IMG/VR virus record: IMGVR_UViG_3300042923_000389
Location: 1-43,583 of that record
Reading direction: 5' to 3' (one strand)
Source of the DNA: a virus
DNA length: 43,583 nucleotides
Both the position numbers and the translations under genes were made by a program. The notes beneath the pieces were generated by a model. The model had not been told where the DNA came from, made no database searches, and was given only the letters and a program-made list of their open reading frames with translations. Shown here one piece after another: positions 36,618-43,433 of this stretch. The stretch's first letter is position 1; every line of letters begins with the position of its first letter.

Positions 36618-36849
36618 GGGGTTGCGCCTCCTTCGTTAGTGTCATCAGGCCGGACATTGTAACGATCCAGTCGGACAGCCAAGTCGATGTATCGGTGATG
36701 CCCACCCGAGACATCTTGATCGCTTCAGGAAGTTGCTCGACAGTTAGCGAGCAGTGTTCGTGTATGCCTGTTGCAGCCCCCTTGACTACGCAGATTGTGC
36801 CTTGGAACCTGGTCACGTATTGCCTGAGCGAACAATCGATGCACTTCAC
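36589..36849 (-). CDS. Cys4 protein, paralogue of the next upstream gene
   Basis: This 86-residue protein begins CIDCSLRQYVTRFQGTICV and has GIHEHCSLTVEQLPE. The C-x2-C, C, C-S pattern is the same as in the adjacent 36846-37043 gene, so they are probably tandem paralogues. GTG 36849 follows GGAGGCG and overlaps the previous stop. The longer frame to 37056 is not supported. It may bind zinc through the four Cys. Function unknown. Confidence 0.65.
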   Translation of the reverse strand: MKCIDCSLRQYVTRFQGTICVVKGAATGIHEHCSLTVEQLPEAIKMSRVGITDTSTWLSDWIVTMSGLMTLTKEAQPHEETAELRY

Positions 36850-37043
36850 GAGATCGCCTCCTTCACTTTGTTGAGCTGCTTGAGTGTCAGTTCCGCATCG
36901 CTGAGCGGGCCTTCGATGTCGGCGAGGGTGACGGAGCAGTTGTGGAGCGCACTCACAGGCCGACCACTGAGTTGACACCACGCTATGCGGTTGTTGAGCG
37001 CGTCGAGTTGGTAGAATGGGCAAGAGTAGCACTGGTGGATCAT
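36846..37043 (-). CDS. Cys4 protein, paralogue of the next downstream gene
   Basis: This 65-residue protein has CYSCPFYQLDALNNRIAWC and HNCSVTLADIEGPLSD, the same arrangement of four Cys as the 36589-36849 product. It overlaps the antirepressor gene by 4 bases and the next gene by 4 bases. Its size and Cys pattern suggest a zinc-binding module. No family is recognised. Confidence 0.65.
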   Translation of the reverse strand: MIHQCYSCPFYQLDALNNRIAWCQLSGRPVSALHNCSVTLADIEGPLSDAELTLKQLNKVKEAIS

Positions 37044-37798
37044 GAGGCACCTCCATCCGTAATCAGATCCTTCACCGAGCGCCGCCAGTTGAGTTGATAG
37101 ACCATCTTGCCGTTTGGTAGTTGAAGCGGTTCTGAGCTACCGTAGGCCTTGCCCTTCGCCGTTGCTACCCACTCGCCGCCAACTTTCCACTGGAGCCCTG
37201 CGTTTTGCAGTCTGCGGTTAACCTCTTTACCGCTGATCGATGGTTCGAACATCTTTCCGACTTGCGTTGGCGTGACGAGCTGCGATGCGAAGTCGTCCGT
37301 CATGCGCTTCTCTACCTTGTTTTCTAGTTGCTCCACCTTGCCAGCCAGACGATGCTGTCCTTGCTCGACTAGGTGGATCTTGCGTTCTTGCTCAACCATG
37401 CCGTTGACGACGTGTTGTAGGACTTGGAGTTGCGACATGGACGATACAGTCGTCTTCGCCCGGCGTTCAACCTCGATGAAGTATCTGCGCACCTCGCGAC
37501 CTCGGTCGTTGTTCTCGACCATCGCGATCTCCTTGGCTACGTCTAGTTTTAGGTAGTAGTCAGTGCGCGGCCGCCCACCGCCACTTTCCGATAAATTTAT
37601 CGAAAAGTCCTGACCCTCAACGAACCCGTAGGAACCGAGCCTGCCCTTGATCCAATTAGAAAAATCCTGTTTACTTCCAAGGAACTCGAACAACTCTCTG
37701 GCGTCTACTAAGTTGTCGTTTGTGTCGTCGGCATAGATGGGGACCAGGCCGTTTTCGACGACGCGGTATTCTGGTTTACTGACCAGGGATAAACTCAT
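37040..37798 (-). CDS. AntA-type antirepressor
   Basis: This 252-residue protein has an AntA domain at the N-terminus (about residues 30-112, with LVDARELFEFLGSKQDFSNW and DYYLKLDVAKEIAMVENNDR), a central helix and a C-terminal DNA-binding or antirepressor-associated domain (LVTPTQVGKMFEPSISGKEV). AntA proteins inactivate phage repressors or modulate the lysis-lysogeny choice. ATG 37798 follows GGAGGAAG and is preferred over 37813. It lies just after the Cro-like and excisionase-like genes at the start of the early operon. Confidence 0.88.
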   Translation of the reverse strand: MSLSLVSKPEYRVVENGLVPIYADDTNDNLVDARELFEFLGSKQDFSNWIKGRLGSYGFVEGQDFSINLSESGGGRPRTDYYLKLDVAKEIAMVENNDRGREVRRYFIEVERRAKTTVSSMSQLQVLQHVVNGMVEQERKIHLVEQGQHRLAGKVEQLENKVEKRMTDDFASQLVTPTQVGKMFEPSISGKEVNRRLQNAGLQWKVGGEWVATAKGKAYGSSEPLQLPNGKMVYQLNWRRSVKDLITDGGAS

Positions 37799-37816
37799 AA
37801 GCTCTTCCTCCATTTC

Positions 37817-37999
37817 TCACACTCTCTGTTCTTCCAGCCACTTGCGGAATGGGTCTCGCGGTATCAGGATCGCCTTGCCGTCCCTGATCGCCGGGAACCC
37901 TTTTCTCCTGGTCCACTCGTAGACCATGTGGATACCTGCGCCGGTAATTTCCCGAACATGGCTCACTTTGAGCACTAGGGGGTAATCATCCCAGTTCAT
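37817..37999 (-). CDS. Excisionase-like HTH protein
   Basis: This 60-residue protein has a MerR/excisionase-type helix-turn-helix: VLKVSHVREITGAGIHMVYE, then WTRRKGFPAIRDGKAILI and PFRKWLEEQ. Proteins of this form act as excisionases or small regulators. ATG 37999 is preferred since GGAGAG is 8 bases upstream. It stands second in the early operon, before the antirepressor, and may control integrase directionality. Confidence 0.8.
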   Translation of the reverse strand: MNWDDYPLVLKVSHVREITGAGIHMVYEWTRRKGFPAIRDGKAILIPRDPFRKWLEEQRV

Positions 38000-38004
38000 A
38001 ATCA

Positions 38005-38208
38005 TCACTCTCCGCAGTCGAATAGGTCTTGAGGCTCACACTCCAGAGCCTTGGCCAGTTTGCAGATTGTCTCCACGGTCGGAACCACTTGGTAGTTCTC
38101 GATGTCAGAAATGGTGGTTTTGCTCACGCCGCTGTTAGTAGCCAACTCCTCAATTGTCAACTTCTTGCCCTTGCGGATGCGGCGGAGTTTGTCGTAATAT
38201 ACTTTCAT
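38005..38208 (-). CDS. Cro-like XRE repressor
   Basis: This 67-residue protein is an XRE helix-turn-helix domain: KLRRIRKGKKLTIEELATNS, GVSKTTISDIENYQVVPTVE, then KLAKALECEPQDLF. It is the first gene of the minus-strand early operon, facing the CI-like repressor, so it is the Cro equivalent. ATG 38208 follows GAGGGGGTG. It probably binds the TTCG-N6-CGAA sites in the switch region. Confidence 0.88.
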   Translation of the reverse strand: MKVYYDKLRRIRKGKKLTIEELATNSGVSKTTISDIENYQVVPTVETICKLAKALECEPQDLFDCGE

Positions 38209-38229
38209 AGCGAATTCACCCCCTCTGTA

Positions 38230-38243
38230 TTCGATATATCGAA
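38230..38243. promoter_or_regulatory. Operator O1 (TTCGATATATCGAA)
   Basis: A perfect 14-base palindrome, TTCG-ATATAT-CGAA, lies in the leader of the early mRNA between the promoter and the Cro-like gene. The same TTCG-N6-CGAA pattern is at 38332-38345. It is a likely binding site of the Cro-like or CI-like protein. Confidence 0.65.
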
Positions 38244-38294
38244 CTTGCTGGTCTAAGGGTAGGCCGGGCACCGCCCGACCTTCCGCTTGACTTT

Positions 38295-38324
38295 ATTATA
38301 TATCGCCCATACCGAACATGTCAA
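38295..38324 (-). promoter_or_regulatory. Early promoter on the minus strand (consensus)
   Basis: Minus-strand TTGACA (38324-38319) and TATAAT (38300-38295) are separated by 18 bases and match the vegetative sigma consensus exactly. It would start near 38287 and read into the Cro-like gene. A degenerate half-site lies in its spacer, so it is probably repressed by the CI-like protein. A stable eight-base-pair hairpin (38261-38280) lies near the 5' end of the transcript. Confidence 0.8.
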
Positions 38325-38331
38325 TGCTGTT

Positions 38332-38345
38332 TTCGCTATTCCGAA
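38332..38345. promoter_or_regulatory. Operator O2 (TTCGCTATTCCGAA)
   Basis: TTCG-CTATTC-CGAA has the same half-sites and spacing as O1 and lies upstream of the -35 box of the early promoter. A weaker ATCG-N7-CGAA sits between, at 38302-38316. The arrangement is like a multi-operator genetic switch. Confidence 0.55.
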
Positions 38346-38383
38346 CGAACTTTTTTTGACCTTTTCGCTAGGAGAACAAGGTA

Positions 38384-38431
38384 TTGGTAGAGAATATGGA
38401 GAGGTTAGAATCTGTCGGAGGTGGAGTATAG
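38384..38431 (+). CDS. Possible 15-residue leader peptide before the repressor
   Basis: TTG 38384 lies 9 bases after AGGAG and the frame ends in TAG that overlaps the repressor GTG by one base (TAGTG). It may couple or regulate repressor translation. It is short and could be chance; the repressor also has its own GGAGGTGGAG site. Confidence 0.25.
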   Translation: MVENMERLESVGGGV

Positions 38432-38823
38432 TGGCCGATACTATTGGTGGAAGGGTTAAACACCTTCGTTCGTTGAAGAATTGGACGCTGCAGGAGCTCT
38501 TTGAGCGTTCTGGCGTATCGAAGTCATACCTAAGTGAACTGGAGAATGGAAAGAGCAGCCCGACGGCCACGGTTCTCCAGCAGATTGCCGACGCTTTTAA
38601 CGTCCCCGTCACCATGTTTTACGAGAACACAGATTTGGTGCCAATTCAGAATTACGAAAGTCAACTACCAGATGATGTTCAGGCGTTTCTACGTAGTCAG
38701 AAGGGTGTACCATATATTCAACTTGCTATCAAGGCCGCCGAGTTTGAGATAAGCCCCGTTCTATTGGACCAGATCATAAACGCTCTCCGCAGCGCGGAAA
38801 AGATCGAAAAAGGAAATAAATAG
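38431..38823 (+). CDS. CI-like repressor (XRE family)
   Basis: This 130-residue protein has an N-terminal XRE helix-turn-helix (VKHLRSLKNWTLQELFERSG, VSKSYLSELENGKSSPTATV) and a C-terminal helical part that probably dimerises (LDQIINALRSAEKIEKG). There is no LexA-type peptidase domain, so induction by RecA self-cleavage is unlikely; release by the AntA antirepressor is more plausible. GTG 38431 follows GGAGGTGGAG. The open frame extends upstream to 38287 without support. It maintains lysogeny by binding the operators at 38230-38345. Confidence 0.9.
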   Translation: MADTIGGRVKHLRSLKNWTLQELFERSGVSKSYLSELENGKSSPTATVLQQIADAFNVPVTMFYENTDLVPIQNYESQLPDDVQAFLRSQKGVPYIQLAIKAAEFEISPVLLDQIINALRSAEKIEKGNK

Positions 38824-38828
38824 TTATA

Positions 38829-38844
38829 TTCCGCTATGGCGGAA
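38829..38844. promoter_or_regulatory. Inverted repeat after the repressor gene
   Basis: TTCCGC (38829-38834) pairs with GCGGAA (38839-38844) around TATG, just after the repressor stop, and is followed by AGGGTTTTAC. It may be a terminator or a further operator of the TTC...GAA type. Confidence 0.35.
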
Positions 38845-38923
38845 AGGGTTTTACTAGTGTCAAGCTGAATTAGTTATCCCAAAGATGCAAAGTCCGCAAG
38901 ATTTGCCAAACGTCTGTTCGCCG

Positions 38924-38943
38924 TCACATTCATGTGATAGAAT
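38924..38943 (+). promoter_or_regulatory. Extended -10 promoter with palindrome before the 50-residue gene
   Basis: TCACATTCATGTGA is a perfect 14-base inverted repeat (38924-38937). It overlaps TG-A-TAGAAT (38935-38943), an extended -10 box. A start here would transcribe the small gene at 38985 and perhaps the integrase. A regulator could bind the palindrome. Confidence 0.4.
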
Positions 38944-38984
38944 ACGAACAGGTATCGAAAGCGGGCGGAAGCGGAGGGGTATAT

Positions 38985-39137
38985 ATGACAACGACGCTAG
39001 TAGACCTAGATCATCCAATCATCCTCATTGTGTGTGATAATGTTGTGTCTGTCTCTAGGAGTGCTCTGAGTCAAAATATCCCCAAGGCGAAAGAGCCGAA
39101 AGAAAAACCAAAGGTGCTCCAACCTGCTAATCGATAG
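38985..39137 (+). CDS. Small unknown protein between repressor and integrase
   Basis: This 50-residue protein has a hydrophobic centre (LVDLDHPIILIVCDNVVSVS) and a Lys/Pro-rich tail (KAKEPKEKPKVLQPANR). ATG 38985 follows GGAGGGG. Its stop lies in the terminator hairpin. It is possibly a lysogenic function, membrane-associated or secreted through no obvious signal. No family. Confidence 0.55.
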   Translation: MTTTLVDLDHPIILIVCDNVVSVSRSALSQNIPKAKEPKEKPKVLQPANR

Positions 39138-39146
39138 CAGGTTTTT
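39121..39146 (+). terminator. Terminator between the small gene and the integrase
   Basis: AACCTGCTA (39121-39129) pairs with TAGCAGGTT (39135-39143), five-base loop, followed by TTT. It would reduce integrase expression from the repressor side. Confidence 0.85.
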
Positions 39147-39179
39147 GCCATTTTTAGGGGATAAGAGGGATTATTTACT

Positions 39180-40337
39180 ATGGCAAAACGCGGCAACAAT
39201 GAAGGATCGATCTGTAAGCGCAGTGATGGTCGTTACCAGGCCGCCATTACAATCGGTTATGACCAAGAGACCGGCAAGCAGAAGCGGCAGTTCTTCTACG
39301 GCAAGACACGAACAGAGGTAGCGCAAAAACTTAAGGACGCGATCAACCTAAAGGACAAGGGCATCATTATCGAGCCAACCAAACTCACAACCGGCGAACT
39401 CGTCGAACACTGGTTAGACACGTATGGGAAGTCGGCAATCCGCGAGAGCACGTATCTGAGGTATCGGACCGCGCTGAAGTGCCACATCAACCCGGCCATC
39501 GGGCATATACCATTGAAGGATCTCAAGCCTGATCACATTCAACGTATGTATAACCTTCTGTCTGAGAGTATGAGCCATTCGACAGTTAGCAACGCCCACA
39601 CACTACTGAAGCAAGCGATCGCTCACGCTGTTCAGCAGAGTTACATCGTCAGGAACGTCATTGATACCATCTCCATCCCGAAGTCGCGGAAAAAAGACAT
39701 CAGTGTATGGACCATCGAACAGTTCAACAGCTTTCTCGCGTCGATCAGAAAGCATAAACTGTACCCTCTTTTCCTTCTTGAATACGGCACCGGCATGAGA
39801 CGTTCGGAGCTACTTGCCATTCGTTGGGCAGATATCGATCTAACGAATAGCGTGGTCACCGTGCGCAAATCCCTCTCCAGGGGAGTTGATCATCGGTTTG
39901 TTATTGCAGACACCAAGACGGCGAAAGGTGTGAGGCAGATACCGCTACCGGCAAAAGTCACCGCAGAATTGAAGGCGCACAAGGCGAGGCAGAACGAAGT
40001 CAAGTTAATGTCCGGACCGGCATACACAGACAATGACTTGGTGTTTTGCCTTTCGGACGGAAGCATAATGGACCCAGGCAACCTGAATAGGATCTTCGGC
40101 AGAATGCAGTCAAAAACGGCACTACCAAGGATCCGCTTCCACGATCTCAGACACTCGCACGCAACAATGCTACTCCTACTTGGTGAACACCCAAAGGTCG
40201 TGCAGGAGCGCTTGGGGCACAGCAGCATCACTATGACGCTGGACACCTACAGCCACCTGATACCAGGTATGCAGAGTAAAGCATCATCCAAGCTCAATGA
40301 TGTGCTAGATACAGACGACAAGAGCAGGTCCAAATGA
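39180..40337 (+). CDS. int: Tyrosine recombinase integrase
   Basis: This 385-residue protein is a full-length phage integrase. It has an N-terminal arm-binding domain (residues 1-60, GSICKRSDGRYQAAITIGYD), a core-binding SAM-like domain (about 70-165), and a catalytic domain with Arg207 (GTGMRRSELLAI), Lys246 (ADTKTAKGVRQIPL), His321 and Arg324 (HDLRH), His347 (LGHSS) and Tyr357 (DTYSH). The full catalytic set is present, so it should be active. It is followed by a perfect terminator and by paired repeats that suggest attP. Integrates the circular phage into the host chromosome; direction may depend on the excisionase-like protein at 37817-37999. Confidence 0.96.
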   Translation: MAKRGNNEGSICKRSDGRYQAAITIGYDQETGKQKRQFFYGKTRTEVAQKLKDAINLKDKGIIIEPTKLTTGELVEHWLDTYGKSAIRESTYLRYRTALKCHINPAIGHIPLKDLKPDHIQRMYNLLSESMSHSTVSNAHTLLKQAIAHAVQQSYIVRNVIDTISIPKSRKKDISVWTIEQFNSFLASIRKHKLYPLFLLEYGTGMRRSELLAIRWADIDLTNSVVTVRKSLSRGVDHRFVIADTKTAKGVRQIPLPAKVTAELKAHKARQNEVKLMSGPAYTDNDLVFCLSDGSIMDPGNLNRIFGRMQSKTALPRIRFHDLRHSHATMLLLLGEHPKVVQERLGHSSITMTLDTYSHLIPGMQSKASSKLNDVLDTDDKSRSK

Positions 40338-40349
40338 CCTGCTCTTTTT
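40321..40349 (+). terminator. Terminator after the integrase gene
   Basis: AGAGCAGGTC pairs with GACCTGCTCT (ten pairs, five-base loop) and is followed by TTTTG. The integrase stop codon lies in its loop side. A strong factor-independent terminator. Confidence 0.92.
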
Positions 40350-40358
40350 GCATCTTTG

Positions 40359-40611
40359 TTGACAGCTATTTTGACAGCTACGCGAAGGTAAATCACTGTC
40401 ACGGGGCGTAAAATAGCAGTTGGATGCCCTTGGTAAGTGTAATGATAATGCGCCTTACGAGGATGTGTGTAATGGAGTGTAAAGCGCGACATAGAAGTGT
40501 GACACCCGTGGCCTTTACATGTACTGGCTATGGTCAAAGCCTTTTGTATTAATGGTTGTAAGGTTTATCGACAAGACAAGTTTTGAAGGTTTGACAGCTA
40601 TTTGACAGCTA
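40359..40611. other. Presumed attP region with paired arm-type repeats
   Basis: TTGACAGCTA occurs four times: 40359 and 40371 (12 bases apart), and 40591 and 40602 (11 bases apart). The two pairs flank about 210 noncoding bases directly after the integrase gene. That matches phage arm-type sites with a core between them. Which segment is the core is not determined; no tRNA 3' end is recognised in it. 40350-40846 contains no supported gene. 40620-40740 is pyrimidine-rich with an inverted CCTTATT/AATAAGG repeat. Confidence 0.65.
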
Positions 40612-40777
40612 CAGCTTTTGCCTCTCCTCTCCCCTGCCCCACGCCGGGGAAGACACGCCGCCGGTTCCCTGCCCCCTCGACCACCCTCATCCTTCCCTTG
40701 CCCCTTATTTGTGCTTTGCGTGTAGGCAGAATAAGGCTTTGCGGGCTGTGACTCGTGCATCCGTGCGTCCATAGCTG

Positions 40778-40848
40778 CGAACGAGCGAACGAACGACTGA
40801 ACGTGCATAGCAACGAACGAGTTGAGCGAACGAACGCGGCGAACGTTC
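40778..40848. repeat. CGAAC iteron-like array
   Basis: CGAAC occurs seven times in the same orientation (40778, 40786, 40790, 40814, 40827, 40831, 40840), ending in a palindromic GAACGTTC. Many lie in CGAACGA units. The array lies directly after the last gene of the membrane/FtsK module, between it and the attP region. It could be an origin, a centromere-like site or an operator array; CGAAC is also the half-site of the switch operators. Confidence 0.6.
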
Positions 40849-41074
40849 ACTTGAGCCCCATCACCACCGCGACGGCATCGATCGCCTTCCACAGACTATT
40901 GATCATGAGCACCATCGCCACGAACACGGCGGTCAGCTTCATGAGCTGCGCTAGTTGAGGTTTGCCGATTGCTTGCGCCACATACTCAGCCACCCACGTT
41001 CCAAGAGCCAGGGCGAGTAGTTGCACGATCACCATTCCAGGCCCATTGAACAGCCGACCAGCGATCTCAGACAT
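40847..41074 (-). CDS. Small membrane protein, paralogue of the 41086-41310 product
   Basis: This 75-residue protein has two membrane helices (about residues 15-35 and 44-66). Motif LALALGTWVAEYVAQAIGK, then LAQLMKLTAVF. It aligns with the neighbouring protein through ALGT-x5-8-GxxxLA(E/Q)(I/L)xKL, so the two look like diverged copies. Size and topology are reminiscent of SpoIIIAC/AD-type small membrane proteins, but that is only a resemblance. ATG 41074 follows AAGGAGGG. It closes the module on the integrase side and may form a membrane complex with its paralogue and the FtsK-like pump. Confidence 0.65.
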   Translation of the reverse strand: MSEIAGRLFNGPGMVIVQLLALALGTWVAEYVAQAIGKPQLAQLMKLTAVFVAMVLMINSLWKAIDAVAVVMGLK

Positions 41075-41085
41075 GCTATCCCTCC

Positions 41086-41310
41086 TTATTTTTCTAGGAA
41101 CTTGTTGACGTTGCCGACAAACCTTGCGAGTGGCGATTGAGCCGCCTTGTTGTAGAGCTCCATGAACCACCGCAGAAAACTAAGAGATCCTAAAACGAAG
41201 CAGAGTATCTTGACGATCTCGGCGAGCGGTCTCTGCCCCATCGTGCGTATTAACCAATAGATGACCGTGCCAAGTGCGGCAATGGCGATGACCTCTACTA
41301 AACCTTCCAC
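41086..41310 (-). CDS. Small membrane protein, paralogue of the 40847-41074 product
   Basis: This 74-residue protein has two membrane helices (about residues 6-20 and 33-52) with IAIAALGTVIYWLIRTMGQ and LAEIVKILCFV, similar to the next protein, and a polar C-terminal tail (ARFVGNVNKFLEK). GTG 41310 lies 7 bases after AGGAGG in a 13-base overlap with the replication-relaxation gene. Its topology fits a small scaffold or channel unit. No function is demonstrated. Confidence 0.65.
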   Translation of the reverse strand: MEGLVEVIAIAALGTVIYWLIRTMGQRPLAEIVKILCFVLGSLSFLRWFMELYNKAAQSPLARFVGNVNKFLEK

Positions 41311-41957
41311 GGCCACACCTCCTTTTTGATGTCATCGAGCATCTTCACCTCGAAACGCAGACCGTTGGGGTTCTCCTCGGCAATCGACTTCTGCATCACC
41401 CTCGCTCTCGCTTGGTCGGTAGCGATACAGAGGATGGTCGGAAACTTCTTGGTCATCGCCGTCCACCATTGTCCCTTATAACCTTTGGCGCTGAACATCT
41501 GATTGTATTTGACCGTCTTATCCCAATCGTTGTCACTCAAATCCACCTCGACAAAGTAGAAGCGATTGGCGCTCTCATCCCTGGTATTCCGAAAGGCTAT
41601 GAGCGCATCGGCTTGCAGGGTGCCATAGTCAGGTTCGCGCTCAAACGCCTGTAATCGCTCCCAGGAACGCTTTGATACCTTCGCCCATACATAGAGCCAA
41701 TTGACCGCGACAAGATGCTCCAGCCGCCCCGAGAGGCGGTCGATGTAGTAGACGTACGGCTCGTTGCACGAATACCTGATGCGCTTTAATCTCTTGGTTT
41801 CGTGGAGCTTCTGGAGTCTCTGCTGTGCCTTGCGTTTGCCTGTTGGCAGCTCCCTGAACAACAATGCGGCGATCTGGTTTGCGTCCAGGGCCCGGCACTT
41901 CTCGACCATATCAACAATCGCGTTATCGCGGGAGCAACCGATCTGAACTTTGTTCAC
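41298..41957 (-). CDS. Replication-relaxation family protein (Replic_Relax)
   Basis: This 219-residue protein has an N-terminal winged-helix (VDMVEKCRALDANQIAALLF, KAQQRLQKLHETKRLKRIR) and a C-terminal alpha/beta part (LQADALIAFRN, NRFYFVEVDLSDNDW, KYNQMF). This matches the replication-relaxation family (PF13814) of mobile elements in Gram-positive bacteria. The second part recalls a nuclease fold, but catalytic residues are not established. GTG 41957 follows AAGGGAGG and overlaps the pump gene by 35 bases. In other elements this family occurs beside FtsK-like pumps, as here; it may start plasmid-like replication or DNA processing. Confidence 0.8.
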   Translation of the reverse strand: MNKVQIGCSRDNAIVDMVEKCRALDANQIAALLFRELPTGKRKAQQRLQKLHETKRLKRIRYSCNEPYVYYIDRLSGRLEHLVAVNWLYVWAKVSKRSWERLQAFEREPDYGTLQADALIAFRNTRDESANRFYFVEVDLSDNDWDKTVKYNQMFSAKGYKGQWWTAMTKKFPTILCIATDQARARVMQKSIAEENPNGLRFEVKMLDDIKKEVWPWKV

Positions 41958-43044
41958 CGATCACCACCTCCCTTGTGGGTAGTTGCGCCAAGATTTGCCT
42001 TGCATCCTTGGTGGGCAGCTCCATCGTCTGCACCTCTACCTCGTCGCCCCATTGCCATATGGCTCTGCCGGGTAGCGCCGCGATGTGATGCGCGTCGTCG
42101 GAGTCCAGAATCATCCGGCTGTCTTCCTTCTTTTTCGTCCAGAAGCATATCGCCCCCGAGAACTGGGAGCGAGTGTCAGTGAAGCCCTTGTATAAGGTGT
42201 GGCTAGGTCGTTGCGTGGCGGCCACAATGCTGATACCCGAAGCCCTCGACAGTCTCACCAACCGATTAAGCCGCTCCTGATCATCCTTGTCAGTGATCTC
42301 GCCTAACTCGTCGATGATCGCCACTAACCAAGGTATATCGCCGCCCTCATACTCCTGCAACTTCGTCACGCCCGCATCTTCGAGAATGTCGATCCTGCGG
42401 TCCATCTCGTCGTTAAGCGCTATCAATGCTTGCGACGCCATCGCCTTCGTCTTGACGAGTAGCGCGTGGTTTTTGAGGAAGCCGTAGTCGAGACGCTTGA
42501 GGTCGATCACGACCACTTGCACATTGCCATTGAGCAGAAGCGACACAGCAAGAGCGCGCAGGAAGTTGGTCTTACCATTGCCCGTGGTACCTGCCGCGAA
42601 CAGGTGAGGCAACTTGGCTAGATCGATCACCACCAACCCGGCAGCCGTGTAGCCGATGGGGATGGGGATCGCCATGTTGGGATAGTGCGACGGGTCCCAA
42701 GCATAGCGCAGATGTTCGGGTATCGGCTTGCTATGAATGTCCATGTGCAAGTTGGCGCCCATCGCTTTGAAGGTGATCGACGCCCCGGTCTGCTCGCGGA
42801 AGTGATCGACCTTCGAGATCACATCTTGGCTACTGACACCAGGCGGAAGGGTGAAGACGAGATGCCAGCCGGTGGGTATCCTGTGTTTGTGTGACATGAC
42901 CGGCTTCATTCCGGCCTTCGTCTCGAAGTGGAGCGCATCGAACGTCTCGATGATCTTGCCAATGGGCTTGAACCGCTCCTGACCCCAGTAGGTGCGGGAG
43001 GCGGATTTGATGAGTAGGGCGAGCGCGTTGTCATCTTTTTTCAT
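41923..43044 (-). CDS. FtsK/SpoIIIE-like DNA translocase
   Basis: This 373-residue protein is a DNA-pumping ATPase: Walker A GTTGNGKT (152-159), Walker B VAIIDELGE (241-249), and VAATQRPS (274-281) of the FtsK/SpoIIIE core. It lacks the large N-terminal membrane domain and the gamma domain of FtsK, like the transfer ATPases (YdcQ, TraB-like) of conjugative elements. Residues 55-110 form a small domain before the motor. ATG 43044 follows AAGGAG; a 17-residue upstream extension overlaps the previous gene. It probably works with the relaxation protein and the small membrane proteins. Phage packaging uses a different motor, so this one has another role. Confidence 0.9.
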   Translation of the reverse strand: MKKDDNALALLIKSASRTYWGQERFKPIGKIIETFDALHFETKAGMKPVMSHKHRIPTGWHLVFTLPPGVSSQDVISKVDHFREQTGASITFKAMGANLHMDIHSKPIPEHLRYAWDPSHYPNMAIPIPIGYTAAGLVVIDLAKLPHLFAAGTTGNGKTNFLRALAVSLLLNGNVQVVVIDLKRLDYGFLKNHALLVKTKAMASQALIALNDEMDRRIDILEDAGVTKLQEYEGGDIPWLVAIIDELGEITDKDDQERLNRLVRLSRASGISIVAATQRPSHTLYKGFTDTRSQFSGAICFWTKKKEDSRMILDSDDAHHIAALPGRAIWQWGDEVEVQTMELPTKDARQILAQLPTREVVIGEQSSDRLLPR

Positions 43045-43046
43045 AC

Positions 43047-43430
43047 CTACTCCTTCACAAACCACAGTCTGAGTAGCCGATCGACGAACTCCCACAACCC
43101 GCGCTTGCCCATTGTGTCGGGTAGCCCCTTCGCAATAGCGTCAGACACGGCCTTGACTGTTAGCGTTCCTTCGCATTTCGCCAGCCACATCCGATAGAGG
43201 TCATCATCCCCAACAAAGCTGAGCGCCCCGATAATGTCGCGGTAGGTAGGGAACCACTTGAATGGATTGCCAACGGGGTTACTCACTATCTTTGACTCAA
43301 TCCAAGTAGTCAGGGCGAGAACATGGGCATACCTCTCGTAGCCTCGCGGAGCAGCCATTAGTACCGAAGCGCAAAGAACCACAAAGATAAGGGAGACACA
43401 CAGAGCACGTTTCGCCGATTGATGGGACAA
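43047..43430 (-). CDS. Membrane-anchored or exported protein
   Basis: This 127-residue protein has a basic start and an N-terminal hydrophobic segment (residues 10-26, ALCVSLIFVVLCASVLM), a signal anchor or signal peptide, and then a mixed part with aromatic residues (FKWFPTYRDIIGALSFVGDD). It opens the FtsK/relaxation module and its gene is immediately before the pump gene. TTG 43430 after AAAGGGGG is used. I do not recognise a family. The attenuator hairpin lies directly before its start. Confidence 0.6.
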   Translation of the reverse strand: MSHQSAKRALCVSLIFVVLCASVLMAAPRGYERYAHVLALTTWIESKIVSNPVGNPFKWFPTYRDIIGALSFVGDDDLYRMWLAKCEGTLTVKAVSDAIAKGLPDTMGKRGLWEFVDRLLRLWFVKE

Positions 43431-43433
43431 ACG

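Noticed and set aside
38287-38430. 48-residue N-terminal extension of the CI-like repressor
   Set aside because: It lies over the operators and early promoter; the GTG at 38431 has a strong ribosome site and starts at the HTH domain.
40515-40892. Open frame of 125 codons on the minus strand across the repeat-rich gap
   Set aside because: It lies over the attP arm sites and iteron array, and has the composition of noncoding, repeat-based sequence.
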